DNA of 64,000 nt from an uncultured bacterium (GTDB lineage: Bacteria; Pseudomonadota; Gammaproteobacteria; Burkholderiales; Burkholderiaceae_E). Below the pieces are notes generated by a model that did no database searches, was not told where the DNA came from, and saw only the letters and a program-made list of their open reading frames with translations. The position numbers and the translations under genes were made by a program. The stretch is taken from the NCBI GenBank assembly GCA_903907905.1, contig CAIVPX010000033.1, forward strand, positions 62,001 to 126,000, written 5' to 3'. Below are positions 43,544 through 53,061 of this stretch, piece by piece. The stretch's first letter is position 1; each line of letters starts with the position of its first letter.

Positions 43544-44700
43544 GCACACCGCATACAGCCATCGTGGGGGTGGGCTACACGCCGCTCAGTTCGCGGTCAG
43601 GCACGACCACCCTCGATCTGGCCCTGCAGGCCTGCCGGGCCGCCATCGCCGATGCGGGGCTCAAGCCCTCGGAGGTCGACGGGGTCGCCTCGTATTCCAT
43701 GGGTGACTCATCGCCCGCGCAGGCGGTGGCGACGGGGCTGGCGATGGAGCCGATCAATTACCTGCTCGACCTCAGTCTGGGCGGGCAGGCGCCCTGTTAT
43801 CTGGTGCTGCTGGCCGATGCGGCCATCCGTGCAGGCATGGCCCACACCATCGTCATCTACCGTGCGCTGAACGGGCGCTCGGGCATGCGCGTCGGTCGGG
43901 CCGACACCCATGGCAGCAGCACGATATCTACCGACTACCGCAATGCGCTGGGCTTCACCGCGTATCCGCAGTTCATCGCGATGTGGGCGCGCCGTTTCAT
44001 GATCGAAACCGGCGCGACTGAAGACGATCTTGCCGAGGTGGTAATGGCACAGCGCTGGTACTCGCAGCGCAATCCGCGTGCGGTGGTTCGCGAGCCGCTC
44101 ACGCGTGAGGCCTACTTTGCAGCGCCCATGATTGCCTCGCCCTTTCGCAGTGTCGACTGCACCCGCGAGGTCGATGGCGGCTGCGCCATTGTCATCACCT
44201 CGCTCGATCGGGCGAAAGATCTGCGCCACAAGCCAGCCATCTTGCTGGGGGGCGCCTATCAGTCGGGCGCCCGCCCCGGCCTCGACATGGGCGATGCCCT
44301 GCTCACCGCCAACTTCGCAGAGAACTGCCAGCATGCGCTGCGCGACAAGCTCTGGAAAAACGCCGGGATCAGCCCGCAGGACGTCGGGGCTGCCGAAATT
44401 TATGACTGCTTCAGTAGCGTCGTGCTCTTCGGTCTCGAGGGGTTGGGGCTCGTTCCCAAGGGTGGGGCGGGCGATCTGATTCGCTCGGGCGAGACCCGAC
44501 CCACGGGCCGACTGCCCGTCAACACCCACGGCGGTCTGCTGTGTGAGGGCTATCTGCACGGCATGAACACCGTCGCCGAAGCGGTGTTGCAGTTGCGTGG
44601 CGATGCTGGTGAGCGGACGGTGCCCAATCTGGAGTCGGTGGTGGTGTCCTCCGGCGCGCTGATGGATGGGTCGGCCATGGTGCTGGCCAGTCACACCTGA
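43540..44700 (+). CDS. Thiolase-like (Ltp type) protein lacking the nucleophilic Cys
   Basis: A 386-residue thiolase-fold protein. The nucleophile region reads LSLGGQAPC (79-86), with no Cys at the canonical position, and the C-terminal core reads NTHGGLLCEGYLHGMN, the Ltp-type variant, followed by VSSGA instead of CGGG. These are the changes seen in Ltp/aldolase-like members that need a DUF35 partner. A DUF35 gene follows 11 bases later and a crotonase precedes it, giving a hydratase plus C-C lyase cassette. Confidence 0.83.
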   Translation: MSTPHTAIVGVGYTPLSSRSGTTTLDLALQACRAAIADAGLKPSEVDGVASYSMGDSSPAQAVATGLAMEPINYLLDLSLGGQAPCYLVLLADAAIRAGMAHTIVIYRALNGRSGMRVGRADTHGSSTISTDYRNALGFTAYPQFIAMWARRFMIETGATEDDLAEVVMAQRWYSQRNPRAVVREPLTREAYFAAPMIASPFRSVDCTREVDGGCAIVITSLDRAKDLRHKPAILLGGAYQSGARPGLDMGDALLTANFAENCQHALRDKLWKNAGISPQDVGAAEIYDCFSSVVLFGLEGLGLVPKGGAGDLIRSGETRPTGRLPVNTHGGLLCEGYLHGMNTVAEAVLQLRGDAGERTVPNLESVVVSSGALMDGSAMVLASHT

Positions 44701-44711
44701 GGAGTTCGCAG

Positions 44712-45053
44712 ATGACCCAAGCGTCCGTGCTGGTTCCCATGCAAGGCTGCAAGGCCTGTGAGCGGCTGTGGCACACGCCCTTGCCGAGTTGCCCCTTCTG
44801 CGCGAGCACCGATTGCAAGCCGGTCGAGGTGGGCGGTCGCGGCCGGGTCTACGCCTGGACGACGGTGGCCCGCTCGCTTGAGAGCCCGCCCCGACCAACG
44901 CCCTACACCATCGTCACCGTAGACCTGGAGGCGGGCGGGCGAGTGTTCGGGCGTTATGAGGGGACAGCCGAGCCGCAGCCGGACGAGCCCGTGGTGTGTA
45001 CCCGTGTCGACCGCGATGCGCAGGGGGCGCTCAGCTTTTCGCCGGCGCGCTAA
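44712..45053 (+). CDS. DUF35 Zn-ribbon/OB-fold protein
   Basis: A 113-residue, stand-alone DUF35 protein. Zinc ligands Cys13, Cys16, Cys27 and Cys30 (CKAC, CPFC) are complete, followed by a short OB fold (GRGRVYAWTTVARS, PYTIVTVDLEAGGRVFGRYEG). An AGGAG ribosome site precedes the ATG. It is the expected partner of the preceding thiolase-like protein. Its stop codon overlaps the opposing livF stop by 4 bases. Confidence 0.86.
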   Translation: MTQASVLVPMQGCKACERLWHTPLPSCPFCASTDCKPVEVGGRGRVYAWTTVARSLESPPRPTPYTIVTVDLEAGGRVFGRYEGTAEPQPDEPVVCTRVDRDAQGALSFSPAR

Positions 45054-45766
45054 CGCTTGCCCAGATAGAGCCGGGCCACCCGCTCATCGTCGATCAGATC
45101 CGTAGCGCGATCCTGCAGGCGTACCGCGCCCAGTTCCATGACGCAGCCCCGGTCTGAGATCGACAAGGCCTTGCGCACGTTCTGTTCCACCATCAGGACC
45201 GCCTTGCCCTGATCGCGCAGGCGTTGCACGGTGCTGAACACCGCGTCGACCATGCGAGGAGCGAGGCCGATCGAGGGCTCATCCAGCATGATGAGCTGGG
45301 GGTCGGTGATCAGGGTGCGGGCGATTTCCAGCATGCGCTGTTCGCCGCCAGAGAGGGCGCCTGCAAGCTGGCTGCGCCGCGAGCTCAGAATGGGAAACAG
45401 TTCGAGCACGCCTTGCGTGCGCTCGCGTAGCAGCTGGGCGTCGCGCACCTGATAGCCGCCCATCCGCAGGTTTTCCTCGATGGTGAGCCTTGGAAAGACG
45501 CTGCGATGCTGCGGCACGTAGGCAATGCCGGCGGCCAGCAGACGCTCGGAGGGCAGAGCGGTTACATCCTCGCCCCGCAGTTCGATCTGGCCACTGCGCC
45601 AAGGCACCAGATTGAAGATGGCGCGCAGCAGGGTGGACTTGCCGGCACCGTTGTGCCCGATGACTGTGGCGATTTCGCCAGCACTCACCGCAAGCTCGAC
45701 GCCATCAAGAATGTGACGGCCACCGTAGCCGGCGCTGAGCGCGCGAATCGACAGGACGGTGCTCAT
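45050..45766 (-). CDS. livF: Branched-chain amino acid-type ABC transporter ATP-binding protein (LivF)
   Basis: The 238-residue ATPase: Walker A GHNGAGKST, Q-loop VPQHRSVFPRLTIEENL, signature LSGGEQRMLEIARTL, Walker B IMLDEPSIGLAP. Last gene of a complete leftward livKHMGF set. It overlaps livG by 4 bases and ends in a tail-to-tail overlap with the DUF35 gene. Such systems import branched-chain amino acids, but also aromatic acids and amides. Confidence 0.92.
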   Translation of the reverse strand: MSTVLSIRALSAGYGGRHILDGVELAVSAGEIATVIGHNGAGKSTLLRAIFNLVPWRSGQIELRGEDVTALPSERLLAAGIAYVPQHRSVFPRLTIEENLRMGGYQVRDAQLLRERTQGVLELFPILSSRRSQLAGALSGGEQRMLEIARTLITDPQLIMLDEPSIGLAPRMVDAVFSTVQRLRDQGKAVLMVEQNVRKALSISDRGCVMELGAVRLQDRATDLIDDERVARLYLGKR

Positions 45767-46512
45767 CCCAGATAGGCCTCGAGCACACGCTCGCTCGCCT
45801 GCACCTGCTTGGGCGTGCCCCGCTCGAGCACTGTCCCCTGATGCATCACGATGATGTCCTGTGCAAGCGACATGACAAACTCCATGTTGTGCTCGACCAG
45901 TAAAAATATGCGCGGCTGCTCGCGAAACATGCTGCGAATGAAGTCGGCGAGAACCTCGAGCAGCGCGGGATTGACCCCGGCGGCCGGCTCATCCAGCAGC
46001 ATGACGCGCGATGGAACGATGAAGCTGCAGACGATTTCGAGCAGACGGCGCTGACCGAACGAGAGTTGGGCGGCCGGCGCATCCGCATAGTCGTGCAGAT
46101 TGACCCGACGCAACAGATCAAGGGCCTGATCGCGCACCCGCCGGTGATGGGCACCGGATCGGCTGAGCGTCTGCGACAGGACGGCAAGCAGCCCCTTGGG
46201 CTGGGCTGCGAAGCGCAGATTGTCCAGGCAGCTCTCCTCAAGCAGGATGCGGCATTCCTGAAAGGTACGGGTGATGCCAAGACGAGCGATCTGGTGCGAT
46301 GCCTGGCCAGTCACCGCGACCCCCTCGATGATGACCTGGCCGCTGTCGGGTCTGACGGCGCCCGCGATCACATCGAACAGCGTGGTCTTGCCCGCGCCGT
46401 TGGGGCCGATCAGGCCGTAGATGCCCGGGCCGTCGATATCGATACTGACCCGGTCGAGCGCCACGATGCCGCCGTAGCGCTTGCTGACCGACTGCAGGCG
46501 AAGCGCGCTCAT
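45763..46512 (-). CDS. livG: Branched-chain amino acid-type ABC transporter ATP-binding protein (LivG)
   Basis: The 249-residue ATPase starts at the ATG at 46512, overlapping livM by 4 bases. Walker A GPNGAGKTT, signature LSFGQRRLLEIV (a variant of LSxGQ), Walker B VMLLDEPAAGVNP. The LivG-type insertion is slightly short, but the fold is complete. Works with LivF on the LivHM channel. Confidence 0.92.
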   Translation of the reverse strand: MSALRLQSVSKRYGGIVALDRVSIDIDGPGIYGLIGPNGAGKTTLFDVIAGAVRPDSGQVIIEGVAVTGQASHQIARLGITRTFQECRILLEESCLDNLRFAAQPKGLLAVLSQTLSRSGAHHRRVRDQALDLLRRVNLHDYADAPAAQLSFGQRRLLEIVCSFIVPSRVMLLDEPAAGVNPALLEVLADFIRSMFREQPRIFLLVEHNMEFVMSLAQDIIVMHQGTVLERGTPKQVQASERVLEAYLG

Positions 46513-47483
46513 GGTCGGGTGCCGCCGTTCGGGTTGCGGCGCAGGCGCCGCGTGGCGGCGCGCAACAGCCCGGCGAGTCCGCTGGGCGCGTAAAGCGTGA
46601 TCAGCACGAGCATGGCGCCGAAGATCACCAGCCGCCACTCGTTGGCGAGTCGGAGAATTTCAGGCAGCCCGACGTAGAGCAGCGCGCCCAGCACCGGGCC
46701 CGCCTGCGAGCCCGCGCCGCCGATGATGACGATCAGCACGGTGTTGATGCTCTCGAGCATGGTGAACGTGGACGGCGCTGCCACGCGCAGGAAGGACACA
46801 TGGAGCACGCCGCCGAGCCCCGCGACCGCACTGCCGATCGCGAAGATCAGGGTCTTGAAGGCGAGCACGTTGACGCCGCGGGCGCTGGCCAGCCGCTCAT
46901 CCTGCCGGATGGCCGAGAGCGTTCGCCCCAGATCGGATCGGACGATGAGGTGCTGCAGCCCGAGCATCAGCACACTGAGCGCGAGCGCAAGCCAGTAGAA
47001 GTGACGCATCGGTCCAAAGGAGATGACCGTGTCGCCCCAGTTGAGCGGCGTCGGTCTGGGGATGCCCGGAAAGCCCGCCGCTCCCCGAGTGACCTCGTCC
47101 CAGTTGTTCATGACCGCGTGCAGCATGAGCCCGAACGCCAGGGTGACAATCATGAAAAAGTGGCCGCGAAAGCGAAAGCAGATCAAGCCGATAAGCGCGC
47201 CGGCGGCCCCGGCGGCAAGGCTGCCCGCGACCAGCGCCGCCCAGAAATTCAGTCCCGTGTCGACCATCAGCACGGCGGCCACGTAGCCGCCGACGCCGGC
47301 AAAGCCCATGTGTCCCAGCGATACCAGGCCCGCGTAGCCCAGCATGAGGTTGAGGCCAATGGCCGGAATGACCAGCACGCAGCTGAGCACCAGCAGGTGC
47401 AGCAGATAGGGCTGATCGGCGGTCAGGAAGGGCGCACTTGCGAACAGGGCGAGCACGAACAGGACAGCGGTCGCGCGGGTCAT
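46509..47483 (-). CDS. livM: Branched-chain amino acid-type ABC transporter permease (LivM)
   Basis: The 324-residue permease has about nine helices and the LivM signature GLNLMLGYAGLVSLGHMGFAGVGGY, plus the ATPase-contact loop RSDLGRTLSAIRQDERLASARGVN. It starts 8 bases after livH. Its C-terminal tail is basic and extends slightly into livG. Confidence 0.92.
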   Translation of the reverse strand: MTRATAVLFVLALFASAPFLTADQPYLLHLLVLSCVLVIPAIGLNLMLGYAGLVSLGHMGFAGVGGYVAAVLMVDTGLNFWAALVAGSLAAGAAGALIGLICFRFRGHFFMIVTLAFGLMLHAVMNNWDEVTRGAAGFPGIPRPTPLNWGDTVISFGPMRHFYWLALALSVLMLGLQHLIVRSDLGRTLSAIRQDERLASARGVNVLAFKTLIFAIGSAVAGLGGVLHVSFLRVAAPSTFTMLESINTVLIVIIGGAGSQAGPVLGALLYVGLPEILRLANEWRLVIFGAMLVLITLYAPSGLAGLLRAATRRLRRNPNGGTRP

Positions 47484-47491
47484 GGATGGGC

Positions 47492-48367
47492 TCAGGCTTC
47501 GCCACGCAGGCGAAATCCGAACAGGCCCTGCGGGCGCAGCAGCAGGATGCCGATCATGACGAGGAAGGCGATCGAGTCCCGGTAGTCAGTCGGCAGCCAG
47601 ATCGAGGAGATCGATTCGGTGACGCCCAGAATGAGGCCGCCGGCCACGGCCCCCGGCACGCTACCCATGCCGCCCAGCAAGATGCCGGCAAGCCCCTTGA
47701 CGAGGGGCACATCGCCCATCTGGGGGAAGACCAGAAAGAGGGGGCCGATCAGGCAACCGCCGAGTGCGGCCAGCATGCAGCCGATTGCGAAACTGCTCCA
47801 TTGAACCCTTGCAACCGGGATGCCCACCACGCGCGCGGCCTCCTGGCTCTGGCTGGTGGCGCGGATCGCAGTACCGAAGCGCGTGTACTTGAGAAAGAGG
47901 CCGAGCGTGGCGACCATGGTCAGCGTGATGGCAATGCTGCCCAGGTGCAGCACGCTGAAGCGAAGCTCGCCGATCTGGATCAGTTGCTCGGTACCCGGCA
48001 CACGCCACTGCAGTGCGTTGGGTCCCCATAGGGCGATGACCAGATTTTCGAGGGCCAGGATGAGGCCGAGCGATGCGATGACCTGATTGCGAAGGTTGCC
48101 GGTGAGGGGGCGGAACACGGCGCGTTCGAGGGCGATGCCGATGGCTGCGAGTGTCAGCATCGACAGCAGGACCGATGCGGGATAGCTGTCGGTCAGCCGG
48201 GTATAAAAGAAGTGACCCAGGTAGCCGCCGATGGTGAACAACACGCCGTGGGCAAAGTTCACCACATGCATGACGCCGTAGATGAGCACCATGCCGAGCG
48301 CGACCAGCACATAAATGGCGCCCATCATCAGCCCGTTGATGAGCTGTTCGAGCAGGATTTCGCTCAT
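47492..48367 (-). CDS. livH: Branched-chain amino acid-type ABC transporter permease (LivH)
   Basis: The 291-residue permease starts at the ATG at 48367. LivH features: GLMMGAIYVLVALGMVLIYGVMHVVNFAHG and the loop TRFGTAIRATSQSQEAARVVGIP. Partner of LivM. It follows the receptor gene by 11 bases. Confidence 0.92.
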   Translation of the reverse strand: MSEILLEQLINGLMMGAIYVLVALGMVLIYGVMHVVNFAHGVLFTIGGYLGHFFYTRLTDSYPASVLLSMLTLAAIGIALERAVFRPLTGNLRNQVIASLGLILALENLVIALWGPNALQWRVPGTEQLIQIGELRFSVLHLGSIAITLTMVATLGLFLKYTRFGTAIRATSQSQEAARVVGIPVARVQWSSFAIGCMLAALGGCLIGPLFLVFPQMGDVPLVKGLAGILLGGMGSVPGAVAGGLILGVTESISSIWLPTDYRDSIAFLVMIGILLLRPQGLFGFRLRGEA

Positions 48368-48378
48368 CTCAGCGGGCG

Positions 48379-49542
48379 TCAGCCTGCGCCGCAGCCGGCC
48401 TTGGCGCTCTCCGGGTAAAGGATTCGGCGTTTGCCGTCGGCGCACCACTCGGTGACATAGACGCTGGGACTCGCCTGGCCCTTGCTGTCGAACCGGAGCG
48501 TGCCGGTGACCCCAGTGTGCTCGATCCGGACCAGGGCCTCGCGGATGGCCTTACCGTTGCTCACGCTGCCTGCGGCCTGCATGGCCGCGACCGCGACCAT
48601 CAGGCCATCGTACGACTGCGCTGCGAAGCCATGCGCCTCTTCACCGAACCGGGTCTTGTAGCGCTGGCTGAACTGGCGGATGCGCGGCACATCGGCATTG
48701 GGCGGAAAGGCGTTGTACTGCACCATGCCCTCGAGCTTTTGCGCGTCGAGCCGCTTGAGGAAGCGATCCGAGCCCATGGCCAGCGTTCCGATCAGTTGGA
48801 TCTTGAGGCCCGCGTCGCGAATCTGCCGGATCGCCAGACTGCCCGGTTCTTCGTCCATGAACAACATGACCGCCTGAGACTTATTGTTGCGCAGGTTGGC
48901 GATATGGCTGGCGAAGTCGACCTCGCCCACGTTGAAGTAGCCAACGTAGCCGCCCTTGGCTGCCGGTAGCAGTTCGCGAATGCCGGTGACGCCCCCGCGC
49001 CCGGCGTCGTTGTTCCAGGCGATAAAGGACAGGGGCGACCAGCCCTGCTTGGCGAGGAACTCGGCAAGTGCCACATTGAGCTGGTGGTTGTGGGCGTTGA
49101 CCCGGAACAGAAACGGGTTCTTCTGCTCGGTGAGGTTGGGCCCGGTCGGGACGGTGAGGATGAGCGGCAGGGCGTGATCCTGTGCGATCGGGGCGATGGC
49201 CGCCGCCACGGCCGAGGACAGTTCGCCGAGGACCACGGGCACTTTGTCCACGCTGGCCAGCCGCTGCATGGCCGAGGCGCCATCGCTTGGATTGGCCCGC
49301 GTATCGTAGACCTTGAGTTCCACCGTGTAGCGTGTGCCGCCTACTGTGATACCGCCGCCGTCGTTGAGCTCTTCCACCGCGAGCTTGAAGCCATTCATCT
49401 GAAAGACGCCCGGGGCGGCCATCGGACCCGTCAGCGCGGTGACGATGCCGATCTGCAGTCGGGTCTGTGCATGCGCCAGCGAGCTGGCGCCCAGGGCGAG
49501 CGCGGTGAGGGCTGACAGCGTCCAGGTGAGCGGGCGTTTCAT
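48379..49542 (-). CDS. livK: Branched-chain amino acid-type ABC transporter substrate-binding protein (LivK)
   Basis: The 387-residue periplasmic receptor starts at the ATG at 49542 behind AGGAG. A Sec signal ends at AHAQ; then IGIVTALTGPMAAPG and the ELNDGGGITVGG segment mark the LivK/amide-binding fold, and a late GTLRFDSKGQ follows. First of the livKHMGF genes, 14 bases after an amidohydrolase gene, so transporter and enzyme probably share a transcript. Confidence 0.9.
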   Translation of the reverse strand: MKRPLTWTLSALTALALGASSLAHAQTRLQIGIVTALTGPMAAPGVFQMNGFKLAVEELNDGGGITVGGTRYTVELKVYDTRANPSDGASAMQRLASVDKVPVVLGELSSAVAAAIAPIAQDHALPLILTVPTGPNLTEQKNPFLFRVNAHNHQLNVALAEFLAKQGWSPLSFIAWNNDAGRGGVTGIRELLPAAKGGYVGYFNVGEVDFASHIANLRNNKSQAVMLFMDEEPGSLAIRQIRDAGLKIQLIGTLAMGSDRFLKRLDAQKLEGMVQYNAFPPNADVPRIRQFSQRYKTRFGEEAHGFAAQSYDGLMVAVAAMQAAGSVSNGKAIREALVRIEHTGVTGTLRFDSKGQASPSVYVTEWCADGKRRILYPESAKAGCGAG

Positions 49543-49556
49543 GAAGGGCTCCTTGC

Positions 49557-50420
49557 TCAGGGCAGTTTGTAGAGATTGCGGGCGTTGTCGCGCAGCAATT
49601 TCACGAGCGCCTCGGGTTTCAGGCCCAGCGCTTCGATCTCCTTTCTCGTGCGCTCGAAGTCGAGGACGGGGTAATCGGTGCCGAAGATGACCTTGTCCTG
49701 CCCGTAGCTGTTGATGTAGTGCACGAAGGATTGCGGCCAGTACTTGGGGCTGTGGGCGTCGCAGCCGATGAAGATGTTCTTGTGCTTCCAGGACATGGCG
49801 ATCATCTCCTCGGTCCAGGGGATGCCCACGTGAATGCCGACCAGCTTGAGTTCGGGAAAGTCGCAGGCCACGGCGTCGAGCGTGATCGGGCGGCCCACGC
49901 TTCGAAGCGGGCGCGCGGGGTCGTAGACCAGCGACTGGCCCACCTGCAGTTGTACGGGAATGTCGAGCTCGACGCATTTGGCGTAGAAGGGGTACCAGCG
50001 TGCGTGATCGGCGGGCAGTTCAAACCAGTGCGGGTAATAGTGGGCACCGATGAATCCGTCATCGCGAACCGCGCGCTCGAGGGCCCGGACGCCGTTCATG
50101 CCCTCGGTGGGGTCGAGTCCGGCCAGTCCGCTGAAGCGGTCGGGGTACTGCTGAACCGCCTCGGCCACCAACGAGTAGGGCAGATGCCAACTACCGGGAA
50201 TCCCCATCTGTCCGGTCTTGGTTGCGATGAGCATGGAGCGCTCGATGCCCGCTTTGTCCATGAGTTCGAGCATCTGCTTATGGCTGAGCCCCTCGCCGAC
50301 CGAGGCATCGCGGCCGATCTTTCCGTGCCAGAATGCTTTTGACCAGGCTGGGCGAAGGCGCATGACTTCGGGGGTGATGGGGTTGACCACGCAGTCGATG
50401 GCCTTGATGGTGTAGGTCAT
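49557..50420 (-). CDS. Amidohydrolase family protein (ACMSD-type), atypical metal site
   Basis: The 287-residue TIM-barrel protein keeps VGIHVG and a C-terminal FGTDYP Asp, but the N-terminal HxH metal motif is absent: the strand reads IDCVVNPITP. ACMSD-type members decarboxylate or hydrolyse carboxylic acids. The missing pair suggests a changed metal site or metal-free lyase chemistry. First gene before livK, and divergent from the ThDP enzyme with only 61 bases between starts, which must hold both promoters unless one lies inside a gene. Confidence 0.8.
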   Translation of the reverse strand: MTYTIKAIDCVVNPITPEVMRLRPAWSKAFWHGKIGRDASVGEGLSHKQMLELMDKAGIERSMLIATKTGQMGIPGSWHLPYSLVAEAVQQYPDRFSGLAGLDPTEGMNGVRALERAVRDDGFIGAHYYPHWFELPADHARWYPFYAKCVELDIPVQLQVGQSLVYDPARPLRSVGRPITLDAVACDFPELKLVGIHVGIPWTEEMIAMSWKHKNIFIGCDAHSPKYWPQSFVHYINSYGQDKVIFGTDYPVLDFERTRKEIEALGLKPEALVKLLRDNARNLYKLP

Positions 50421-50481
50421 GATGTCTTTCAGGTGACGGCCTTCGGGCCGGAGTGGGTCGATACAGCGGGCGGATGCGATC

Positions 50482-52182
50482 GTGAGCGCAATTCAGAACA
50501 CCGGTGAACAATTGCTGCGCCTTCTGGCCAGCCGTGGCGTCGCTTTCTTCTTCGTCAATTCTGGCACGGATTTTCCGTCGCTGGTCGAGGCGCTGGCCCG
50601 TTCGCGAGACGAGAGCCTGCCCGCGCCGAAAACACTACTGGTGCCCCACGAGAATGTAGCGGTCGGCATGGCCTATGGCGTGACGCTGGTGAGCGGCACC
50701 CCGCAGGCGGTGATGGTGCATGTCAACGTTGGCACGGCCAATGCGCTCTGCGGTCTGATCAATGCCTCGCGTGAAAACATTCCGATGTTGCTCGCCGCGG
50801 GGCGTACGCCCTGGATGGAAAAGGGCTCGCCGGCCAGCCGGTCGCTCAACATTCACTGGGCTCAGGAAATGTTCGACCAGGCGGGCATCGTGCGTGAGCA
50901 TGTGAAGTGGGATTACGAGTTACGCAGCGGCGAACAACTCGAGACAGTACTCGACCGCGCGTTGGCGATCGCGCAGAGCGAGCCGCAGGGCCCCGTGTAC
51001 CTGAGCCTGCCGCGCGAAGTGCTGGCTCAGCCTGCGCCCATGGCTGCTGACACGCCTGTTCAGCGGGCGGCGCTGCCGCCCAACCCGAACCCCGCGGTCA
51101 TGACCGAACTTGCCCGCCAGTTCGCGCAGGCGAGCAAGCCGTTGATCATTACCTCACGGGCCGGCCGCGAGCCCGAGGCGGTCGGTCTGCTCGCGCGGCT
51201 GGCCTCCGAGTGGGCCGTGCCGGTGGTCGAGTTCCGGCCACGGCATCTGTCGCTGCCCAATACCCACGCCATGCACGGTGGCTACGAAGTCGGCCCCTGG
51301 CTGGGCACGGCCGATCTGATCGTGGTACTCGATTGCGACGTGCCCTGGATTCCTTCGCAGGGCGAGCCTGCGCTGGGCGTGCCGATCATCCAGGTGGGCA
51401 GCGACCCGCTGTTTGCACGCTATCCGGTGCGCGGCTTCCGGTCGGATCAAACCATCCAGGCCAGCCCAGCTGCCTTTCTGCGGGGCTTGCTTGAGGCGGT
51501 GGCTACGGAGCAACCGGATGCCGGGCGGCTTGAGGCGCGTCGTCAACGCGTCATCGAAGCGGGTCGGTCGCGCCGGGCGGCTCTGGCGTCGGCGATCGAG
51601 ACCGGGCGTGCGCGCTCGCCGATGAGCATGGTGGCGGTGAGCCATGCCATCGGCCAGGCGCTGGAGGCGGCTGGCGGTGAGGCCGTTGTGGTCAACGAAT
51701 ATTCCCTGCAGCCGGCGGCCTTGCGGCTCGAACAGCCGGGCAGCTATTTCGGCTCCAGCCCCGTGGGCGGGCTCGGTTGGGGATTGCCCGCGGCCCTCGG
51801 TGTGAAGCTTGCTCGCCCGCAGGCGCTGGTGGTGGCGGCGCTGGGCGATGGTTGCTATGCGTTCGCGAACCCGCTGGCCTGCCATCACGCAGCGGCCATG
51901 CACGGCATTGCGGTGCTCACGGTGGTGATGGACAACGGCGGCTATGGCGCGGTCGAACGAGCGACCCGTGCCATGTATCCGCAGGGGCACGCGGCCTCGG
52001 GCGGTGACATGCCACTCGTGTCCTTGTCGCCCATGCCCGACTTTGCCCGGGTGATCGAATCGTGTGGCGGCTGGGGCGAGCGGGTGGATCATGCGCAGGA
52101 TCTGCCCGGGGCGCTGCAGCGCGCGATCCATCAGGTATCTCGCGAAAAAAGACAGGCCTTGCTGCACGTGCGCTGCAGTTGA
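50482..52182 (+). CDS. Thiamine diphosphate-dependent enzyme (acetolactate synthase/decarboxylase family)
   Basis: The 566-residue three-domain enzyme has catalytic Glu57 in VPHENVAVG, which activates the cofactor's aminopyrimidine, a central Rossmann-like domain, and the C-terminal GDGCYAF...MDNGGYG ThDP/Mg motif. The GTG at 50482 is the only start near the domain boundary. It might decarboxylate a 2-keto acid or form an acyloin; clade members include benzoylformate decarboxylase-like enzymes. Divergent from the amidohydrolase-liv operon, so it may process the same imported acid. Confidence 0.85.
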   Translation: MSAIQNTGEQLLRLLASRGVAFFFVNSGTDFPSLVEALARSRDESLPAPKTLLVPHENVAVGMAYGVTLVSGTPQAVMVHVNVGTANALCGLINASRENIPMLLAAGRTPWMEKGSPASRSLNIHWAQEMFDQAGIVREHVKWDYELRSGEQLETVLDRALAIAQSEPQGPVYLSLPREVLAQPAPMAADTPVQRAALPPNPNPAVMTELARQFAQASKPLIITSRAGREPEAVGLLARLASEWAVPVVEFRPRHLSLPNTHAMHGGYEVGPWLGTADLIVVLDCDVPWIPSQGEPALGVPIIQVGSDPLFARYPVRGFRSDQTIQASPAAFLRGLLEAVATEQPDAGRLEARRQRVIEAGRSRRAALASAIETGRARSPMSMVAVSHAIGQALEAAGGEAVVVNEYSLQPAALRLEQPGSYFGSSPVGGLGWGLPAALGVKLARPQALVVAALGDGCYAFANPLACHHAAAMHGIAVLTVVMDNGGYGAVERATRAMYPQGHAASGGDMPLVSLSPMPDFARVIESCGGWGERVDHAQDLPGALQRAIHQVSREKRQALLHVRCS

Positions 52183-52218
52183 CCTCCGGCCTGTGGGGCG
52201 GTGAGCGCACGGTGCCGA

Positions 52219-52905
52219 TCAGGCGCCGGCGCCGATCATGCTCAGCAACTCGTCGGTCGAGCGCACGTCGGCGAAGAACTGCACCAGGGTGGCCAGCGCG
52301 GCGAGGTGCTCGGCATCCGAGCGCGCGGCGTTGGCGTCACTCACCATCACCGTCTTGAAGTCGGCCATCATCGCGTCGCGGGCCGACGCCTCGCAGCACA
52401 CGTTGGTGAGCGTGCCCGTGATCAGCACCGTATCGATCTTGCGCGCCCTGAGCTGATCGGGAATCGCGCAGGCGCCGGGGAAGAACGCGCTGTAGCGCTT
52501 CTTGGCGCAGACGATGTCGCCGGGCAGCACCTCGAGTTCGGGCCAGAGCGCATGATCCGGACGACCTGGGGTCAGCGCCTCGAGGATGGCCGCCGCATAG
52601 GTCGGGTTGACCATGTGATCGAAGAACAGCGGCCACGATTCCGGACCCGCGGCCTGAAAGGAGGCCTGCGCGAAAGCCACGGTACCGCCGCGTGCCCGCA
52701 AGGCGCGCGCCAGCCGGTTGATGTGGGGCACGATCGCGCGCGCGGCGGGCGTCTCGGAGGGCGATCCGGGCCGCAGAAACGCGTTCTGCATGTCGATCAC
52801 CACCAGGGCGGTTCTCGAGGGGTCGAGCGATGGGTAGAGGTGCAGGGCGCCACGGCGGATCATCAGCCGGTCGATGATGTCCTGAGGCAGGGTGCTGGGG
52901 TGCAT
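52219..52905 (-). CDS. Isochorismatase-like cysteine hydrolase
   Basis: A 228-residue protein started at the ATG at 52905; a longer frame to 52965 has no better start signals. The catalytic triad is Asp38 (VVIDMQNAF), Lys136 (KKRYSAF) and Cys170 (TNVCCEASARDA), typical of isochorismatase-type amidohydrolases (nicotinamidase, N-carbamoylsarcosine or biuret hydrolases). The amide substrate is undefined. Convergent with the ThDP enzyme, 36 bases apart, and divergent from the thiolase operon. Confidence 0.88.
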   Translation of the reverse strand: MHPSTLPQDIIDRLMIRRGALHLYPSLDPSRTALVVIDMQNAFLRPGSPSETPAARAIVPHINRLARALRARGGTVAFAQASFQAAGPESWPLFFDHMVNPTYAAAILEALTPGRPDHALWPELEVLPGDIVCAKKRYSAFFPGACAIPDQLRARKIDTVLITGTLTNVCCEASARDAMMADFKTVMVSDANAARSDAEHLAALATLVQFFADVRSTDELLSMIGAGA

Positions 52906-53061
52906 GGGGCGGTGTGTGGGAAGAGTGGATCGGTCCAGTGTGCCCTCGCAGCGCTCGAGTGGCAAGACAACCCTGCCAGACGCGATGCGCAGGCCACCCG
53001 CTTGGGCGTGCCTGCGCGGATTGATCGCGCTTGCAGTGAGCCGAAAAAGCGCGTCGCGTGT

